DNA of 9,927 nt from Saprospiraceae bacterium. GTDB taxonomy: Bacteria > Bacteroidota > Bacteroidia > Chitinophagales > Saprospiraceae. Numbering within the stretch: the first letter of the stretch is position 1; each line of letters opens with the position of its first letter. The notes under the pieces are model-generated. The model worked only from the letters and a program-made list of their open reading frames with translations, did no database searches and was not told the origin of the DNA. The DNA lies in assembly GCA_007128085.1 (NCBI GenBank), contig SKYC01000259.1:1-9927 (forward strand), written 5' to 3'. The translations under genes and the position numbers were made by a program. Below, piece after piece: positions 6,038 to 9,927 of this stretch.

Positions 6038-9000
6038 ATGAGAACTACAACAGACTTCCGGTTAAACGAAACGCTGTATTCGGACAGCCAATACCATGTT
6101 TCCCGGGTCACAGAATTACCTACCGGGCAGTCATATATTCTGAAGTTTTCAGCAGATGATCATCCCTCTCCTTTTGCGGAGCATAGATTGAGAAAAGAGG
6201 CCAAAATCCTCAAAACGGTTGCCCACGACAATGTAGTCCGCTTTAAAGAAATTCTGAGTCATGAAAGCAGTATTGCTCTTTTATTTGAGGACTCCGACTA
6301 CCAACCCCTGTCTTCTATTGATTTGGCTGGTGGAATGGAAATGGGATTGTTTTTAAAGTTTTCACTTCAGATGGCCGAGGTTGTGGGGCATCTGCACAGC
6401 AAAGGATATTTACACAAGGATTTAAACACCGCCAATTTTTGGTACGACTCCAATATTGATAATGTTCAGTTGGGTGGTTTTAGTATCGCAACCAAAATGG
6501 GCAGGGAGTTTCACCGTGCGGGTCCTCGGGATGTTTCCTATGCAGACGTGGCTTTTGTATCACCCGAGCTGACGGGAAGGACCAACAAGGTTTTGGATTA
6601 TAGAGCAGACTTGTATTCGCTTGGAATATTGTTTTACTACCTGCTCACTGCTCAACTTCCCTTTGAAAGCAAGGATCCCATGGAAGTGATACACGGTCAT
6701 CTCGCACTGACTCCCAAAAGCCCTAAGACCCTCAGACCGGATATCCCGACCGTAATTTCTGATATAGTCATGCACCTGATTAAAAAAGAACCCGGGGATA
6801 GGTATCAGAGTGCCTTCGGCCTATATTCAGATTTGGAAAAATGCAATCAGCAATACTACAGTAAGGCGGGGATAGTAGATTTCCAGACGGGCTTGGAGGA
6901 TCAATCCTTTTACTTCAGTATACCGGACAAACTGTTTGGTCGCCGGGAAGAACTCGAGAAGTTAAAAGCGGCTTTTGACAATGCGCTAAAGGGTCAGAGA
7001 GAAGTTTTGCTCGTTTCCGGATATTCGGGAGTAGGTAAGTCCAGGATCATTCAAGAATTAAAAAGTATTGACCACAGAAACCTGTACTTTACCAGCGGTA
7101 AATTTGACCAACTGGGAAATGAGTCGCCCCTCAGTCCAATCATCAGCGCTTTTTCAGCCCTGATTAAACAAATTCTTTCAGAGAGCGAGACTGAACTAGA
7201 AATTTGGAAAGATCGGTTTGAGGAAAACCTCGGAGCCAATGCCGGAGTGATCATTGATGTCATTCCCGATTTAGAGTTGTTAATAGGTAGCCAACCCGAA
7301 GTACCTGAATTGCCACCCCTGGAGTCGGCCAATCGATTCAACAGTACCTTTGAAGCTTTTTTGAGGACTTTTTTTGAAAATAACCGGATGATCTGCCTGT
7401 TCCTGGATGACCTGCAGTGGATGGATTCTGCCAGTCGTCAGTGGATCGAACTTCAATTGTCCGGAAACAATCTCCACCATCTCCTGCTTATAGGAGCTTA
7501 CAGGGACAATGAAGTGGACCCCTATCATCCGCTCAGCTTTATGAAAGTAAGATTGTCTGAGCAGGGGATAAGGGTCACCGACTTGAATTTGGAACCCCTT
7601 GAGTTTGGTGATGTACACAGCATGATTTCCGAGACATTGAATACCCCACTGGAAAATTGCAGTGAGCTCGCTCGTTTGATTTACCGAAAGACCCATGGAA
7701 ATCCGTTTTTCACGAGACAGTGTTTGTACAAACTTTACGACTCATCTGTCATACATTTTGACCACCGTGAGAAAAAATGGAATTTTGACCTGGCTGAGGT
7801 AGAGCAATTGGAGTTGAGTGAAAATGTCCTTGAATTGCTCACCCAGAATATCACAGCTCTCGAATTATCACTTCAGAAAATATTGAAATCGGCGGCCTGT
7901 TTTGGGAATAACTTTGAGGTGACGCAGTTGAACAACATCTGCAAGTTCTCCCTGGATAAACTGTTGAGCGATCTGGAGGTTTTGGATAAATTGGGAATGA
8001 TCAGAGTGGTTGAAGAGATAGAGGACAAGGGTGAGAAGTATTTTAAATTTGCTCACGACCGCCTTCAGCAGGCAGCGTATGAGTTGATGGAGGAGGAGGA
8101 AAGAAAAAAACTGAGGCTGGATATCGGGATGGCCTTGTTGCAGTCAGAAACTGCGAAGTCCGGAAAGGACAGTGTTTACGAAATAGCCGATCATTTGAAT
8201 TATGCCGGAGATTTAATATTCGATCATAAGAATATGCCTGAGCAATTAATTGCATTGAATCTCAGAGCCAGTGCCAAAGCCAAAAAAGCGACAGCTTATG
8301 AGCAGGCGTTAAATTATATAAAAACGGGTGTTTCCCTCGTTGAGTCCGGCCGGATCAATGTCAATAAAGAGTTGTTAAGTGACCTTTATCTTCAGCTGGC
8401 TGAGTGTTATCACATGTGTGGAGAAAATGAAGAGGCAGAAAAATACTACAATGTCGCACTTGACTATTGTGTTGACCCTGTTAAAAGGGGCTGGATCTCC
8501 CGTGCAAAAATTCACTTTTATACCAATCAGCAAAATTTTAGGAAAGCTTATTTAACAGGAGTGAAGGCAGTGAGAGAACTGGGTATCCGCATACCCGGGA
8601 AATTTATCCCACCGGTTTTCTTGTTCGATGTATTAAAATACAAATGGCTTTCAAGGGGTAAATCGCCTTCTGACTTCCTCGACTTGAGGGAAATGGAGAG
8701 TGAAAAAATGAAAATGGCCATGCTTTTGATGGCCACATTTGCCAGAGCTGCCTTTCAGATTCAACCGGAACTCTGTGTAGCGCTGGCAGTAAGAATGGTC
8801 AACCTGAGCCTGAAATACGGAAACGCAGATGGGGTGTATATCGGTCATCTGGCCAATGGCCCTATTTTTCATGGCGCCATCATGAATCAAAAAAAGAAGG
8901 GATACGATTTCGGGAAGGTCACCCTCAATCTGGTCGAAAAGTACAAGGCCTCAGAATACAGAGCAGAAGTCCTTTTTGTTGTAGGATATTTTGCCATTCC

Positions 9001-9927
9001 GTGGATTGACTCCGCCGAAACCATGGAGGAGTATTGGAGGAGGGCTTACGAGTCAGGCCTGGAATCGGGAGATCACTTTCACGCATCCTGTGCCTGTGCT
9101 GCCACTGTTCAAAGTCTTTTTATGCGTGGAGTGGGGTTTGAAGAAATAATTTCAACAGCCAATCAATTCAAATCTTTTCTCAAAAGGATAAATAATGAGG
9201 AGGTAATCACCACCCTCCACGCCATGAAAACAATAGTGGATAACCTCAGCGGAAAAACAGATTCTCCCACTACTTTTTCTATAAGCGAGCAGACGGAACA
9301 GGAGTTGGTGAGCAAACTCAGTACATTGAGCATTCGTCATTTCGCTCATTTCCACTTCATCAACAAAATGAAAGCGCTGTACCTATGGGGTGAATATGAA
9401 CTTGCCTATAAAACCTCTCTCAAATCCGATGAGTACCTGTCGGATTCACCGGGAATGCTCCACACCGCTGAGCACTTTTTTTACAAGGGACTTATTGTTT
9501 CGGCGCGCTACTCCGACCTGCCATTAATAAAAAGGATAAAGCAAAAAGCAGTCCTGAGAAAGATACTGAAAAATTTTAAGACTTACCATCAAAACAATCC
9601 GCATAACTTTTCGCACAAATACTACCTGCTGAATGCAGAGTATCAACTTGTCAATAAAAAGCACAGACGGGCAGACCACTTTTACAATAAAGCAATAAAC
9701 GCTTCCCGAAAGTACGGCTACAACGATGTTTTTGCCATGGCCAATTACCGGTGCTTCCAATTTCACAACGGCAGGGGAAGCGAACGCGTAGCAAGCGTTC
9801 ATTTAAAAGATGCGCATCATTTTTTCAATAAAATAGGAGCCACCGGCATTTCAGATCTTCTGGCCAAAGAAAACGATTCCTTCAAACTGGAAGTTCAATC
9901 GGGATCCGATTTCAGGGCTATTGGCCC
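6038..9927 (+). CDS. Giant signalling protein: kinase-like domain + P-loop ATPase + TPR-like region, C-terminus beyond window
   Basis: 1296 complete codons are visible with no stop. Start: ATG 6038, with an in-frame TAG eight codons upstream. Order of domains: (a) kinase-like domain, about residues 8-265, with beta3 Lys36 (YILKF), alphaC Glu54, HKD (126-128) and Asn133, SPE (175-177), then DYRADLYSLGILFYYLL; the DFG site reads GFS (147-149). (b) AAA/STAND-type ATPase from about 300, with FGRREEL, Walker A GYSGVGKS (328-335), Walker B LFLDDLQW (454-461), the GNPFF sensor region and FAHDRLQQAAY (671-681). (c) A long helical TPR-like region from about 700 to the edge. This matches the 'serine/threonine kinase - ATP-binding - TPR' family, whose members usually end in GAF plus histidine kinase, or in a cyclase; that end cannot be seen. 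The protein is expected to be cytosolic, with no signal peptide or membrane segments visible. The absent DFG Asp argues that the kinase-like part binds rather than phosphorylates. Confidence 0.92.
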   Translation, partial: MRTTTDFRLNETLYSDSQYHVSRVTELPTGQSYILKFSADDHPSPFAEHRLRKEAKILKTVAHDNVVRFKEILSHESSIALLFEDSDYQPLSSIDLAGGMEMGLFLKFSLQMAEVVGHLHSKGYLHKDLNTANFWYDSNIDNVQLGGFSIATKMGREFHRAGPRDVSYADVAFVSPELTGRTNKVLDYRADLYSLGILFYYLLTAQLPFESKDPMEVIHGHLALTPKSPKTLRPDIPTVISDIVMHLIKKEPGDRYQSAFGLYSDLEKCNQQYYSKAGIVDFQTGLEDQSFYFSIPDKLFGRREELEKLKAAFDNALKGQREVLLVSGYSGVGKSRIIQELKSIDHRNLYFTSGKFDQLGNESPLSPIISAFSALIKQILSESETELEIWKDRFEENLGANAGVIIDVIPDLELLIGSQPEVPELPPLESANRFNSTFEAFLRTFFENNRMICLFLDDLQWMDSASRQWIELQLSGNNLHHLLLIGAYRDNEVDPYHPLSFMKVRLSEQGIRVTDLNLEPLEFGDVHSMISETLNTPLENCSELARLIYRKTHGNPFFTRQCLYKLYDSSVIHFDHREKKWNFDLAEVEQLELSENVLELLTQNITALELSLQKILKSAACFGNNFEVTQLNNICKFSLDKLLSDLEVLDKLGMIRVVEEIEDKGEKYFKFAHDRLQQAAYELMEEEERKKLRLDIGMALLQSETAKSGKDSVYEIADHLNYAGDLIFDHKNMPEQLIALNLRASAKAKKATAYEQALNYIKTGVSLVESGRINVNKELLSDLYLQLAECYHMCGENEEAEKYYNVALDYCVDPVKRGWISRAKIHFYTNQQNFRKAYLTGVKAVRELGIRIPGKFIPPVFLFDVLKYKWLSRGKSPSDFLDLREMESEKMKMAMLLMATFARAAFQIQPELCVALAVRMVNLSLKYGNADGVYIGHLANGPIFHGAIMNQKKKGYDFGKVTLNLVEKYKASEYRAEVLFVVGYFAIPWIDSAETMEEYWRRAYESGLESGDHFHASCACAATVQSLFMRGVGFEEIISTANQFKSFLKRINNEEVITTLHAMKTIVDNLSGKTDSPTTFSISEQTEQELVSKLSTLSIRHFAHFHFINKMKALYLWGEYELAYKTSLKSDEYLSDSPGMLHTAEHFFYKGLIVSARYSDLPLIKRIKQKAVLRKILKNFKTYHQNNPHNFSHKYYLLNAEYQLVNKKHRRADHFYNKAINASRKYGYNDVFAMANYRCFQFHNGRGSERVASVHLKDAHHFFNKIGATGISDLLAKENDSFKLEVQSGSDFRAIG

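Noticed and set aside
7280..7696. A 138-codon minus-strand open frame opposite the ATPase region.
   Set aside because: The plus-strand frame here carries Walker B and other family motifs; the antisense product resembles nothing and has no regulatory context.
1..9927. CRISPR arrays, tRNA/rRNA genes, insertion sequences, phage or defence cassettes.
   Set aside because: No spaced direct repeats, cloverleaf-like sequences, transposase motifs or known defence domains were seen. The P-loop ATPase is part of a known signalling-protein family and has no defence neighbours.

Overview
The window looks like a chromosomal fragment of a Bacteroidota-type bacterium. The reasons are a PBP1C with the C-terminal domain usual in that group, a DUF4197 lipoprotein with a bare -TSC- lipobox, AT-rich gaps with little Shine-Dalgarno signal, a perfect TAnnTTTG -7 box upstream of pbpC, and a giant kinase/ATPase/TPR signalling protein of a type found in Bacteroidota and Cyanobacteria, among others. 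No RNA genes, CRISPR arrays or insertion sequences were found. The genus cannot be named from sequence alone.

Layout. (1) Positions 1-536, minus strand: the N-terminal 138 codons of a DUF502 membrane protein, running off the left edge. It is preceded, with an ATGA overlap, by the last 41 codons of an unidentified protein whose upstream part is missing. (2) 541-3799, minus strand: pbpC (penicillin-binding protein 1C) followed by a DUF4197 lipoprotein gene. (3) 3800-3976: divergent intergenic region with a candidate pbpC promoter and a hairpin. (4) 3977-5805, plus strand: a VTT/DedA-like membrane protein translationally coupled by ATGA to a stand-alone Omp85-type beta-barrel. (5) 5806-6037: a 232-base gap with three inverted repeats and two tiny reading frames. 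(6) 6038-9927, plus strand: the first 1296 codons of a very large protein with a kinase-like domain, a P-loop ATPase and a long helical (TPR-like) region. Its output domain lies beyond the right edge.

How they fit together. The centre is an envelope block: PBP1C acts on peptidoglycan, the VTT protein sits in the inner membrane, the barrel sits in the outer membrane, and the DUF4197 protein is a predicted lipoprotein. The large kinase-like protein is probably a separate regulatory unit with its own upstream region.

Two points deserve most attention. The kinase-like domain keeps the beta3 Lys, alphaC Glu, HxD Asp and the following Asn, but has GFS where DFG should be, so it looks like a pseudokinase. 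At about position 537-541 an open frame with no start abuts the DUF4197 stop codon. This suggests a rearrangement or an assembly join between two different genomes.
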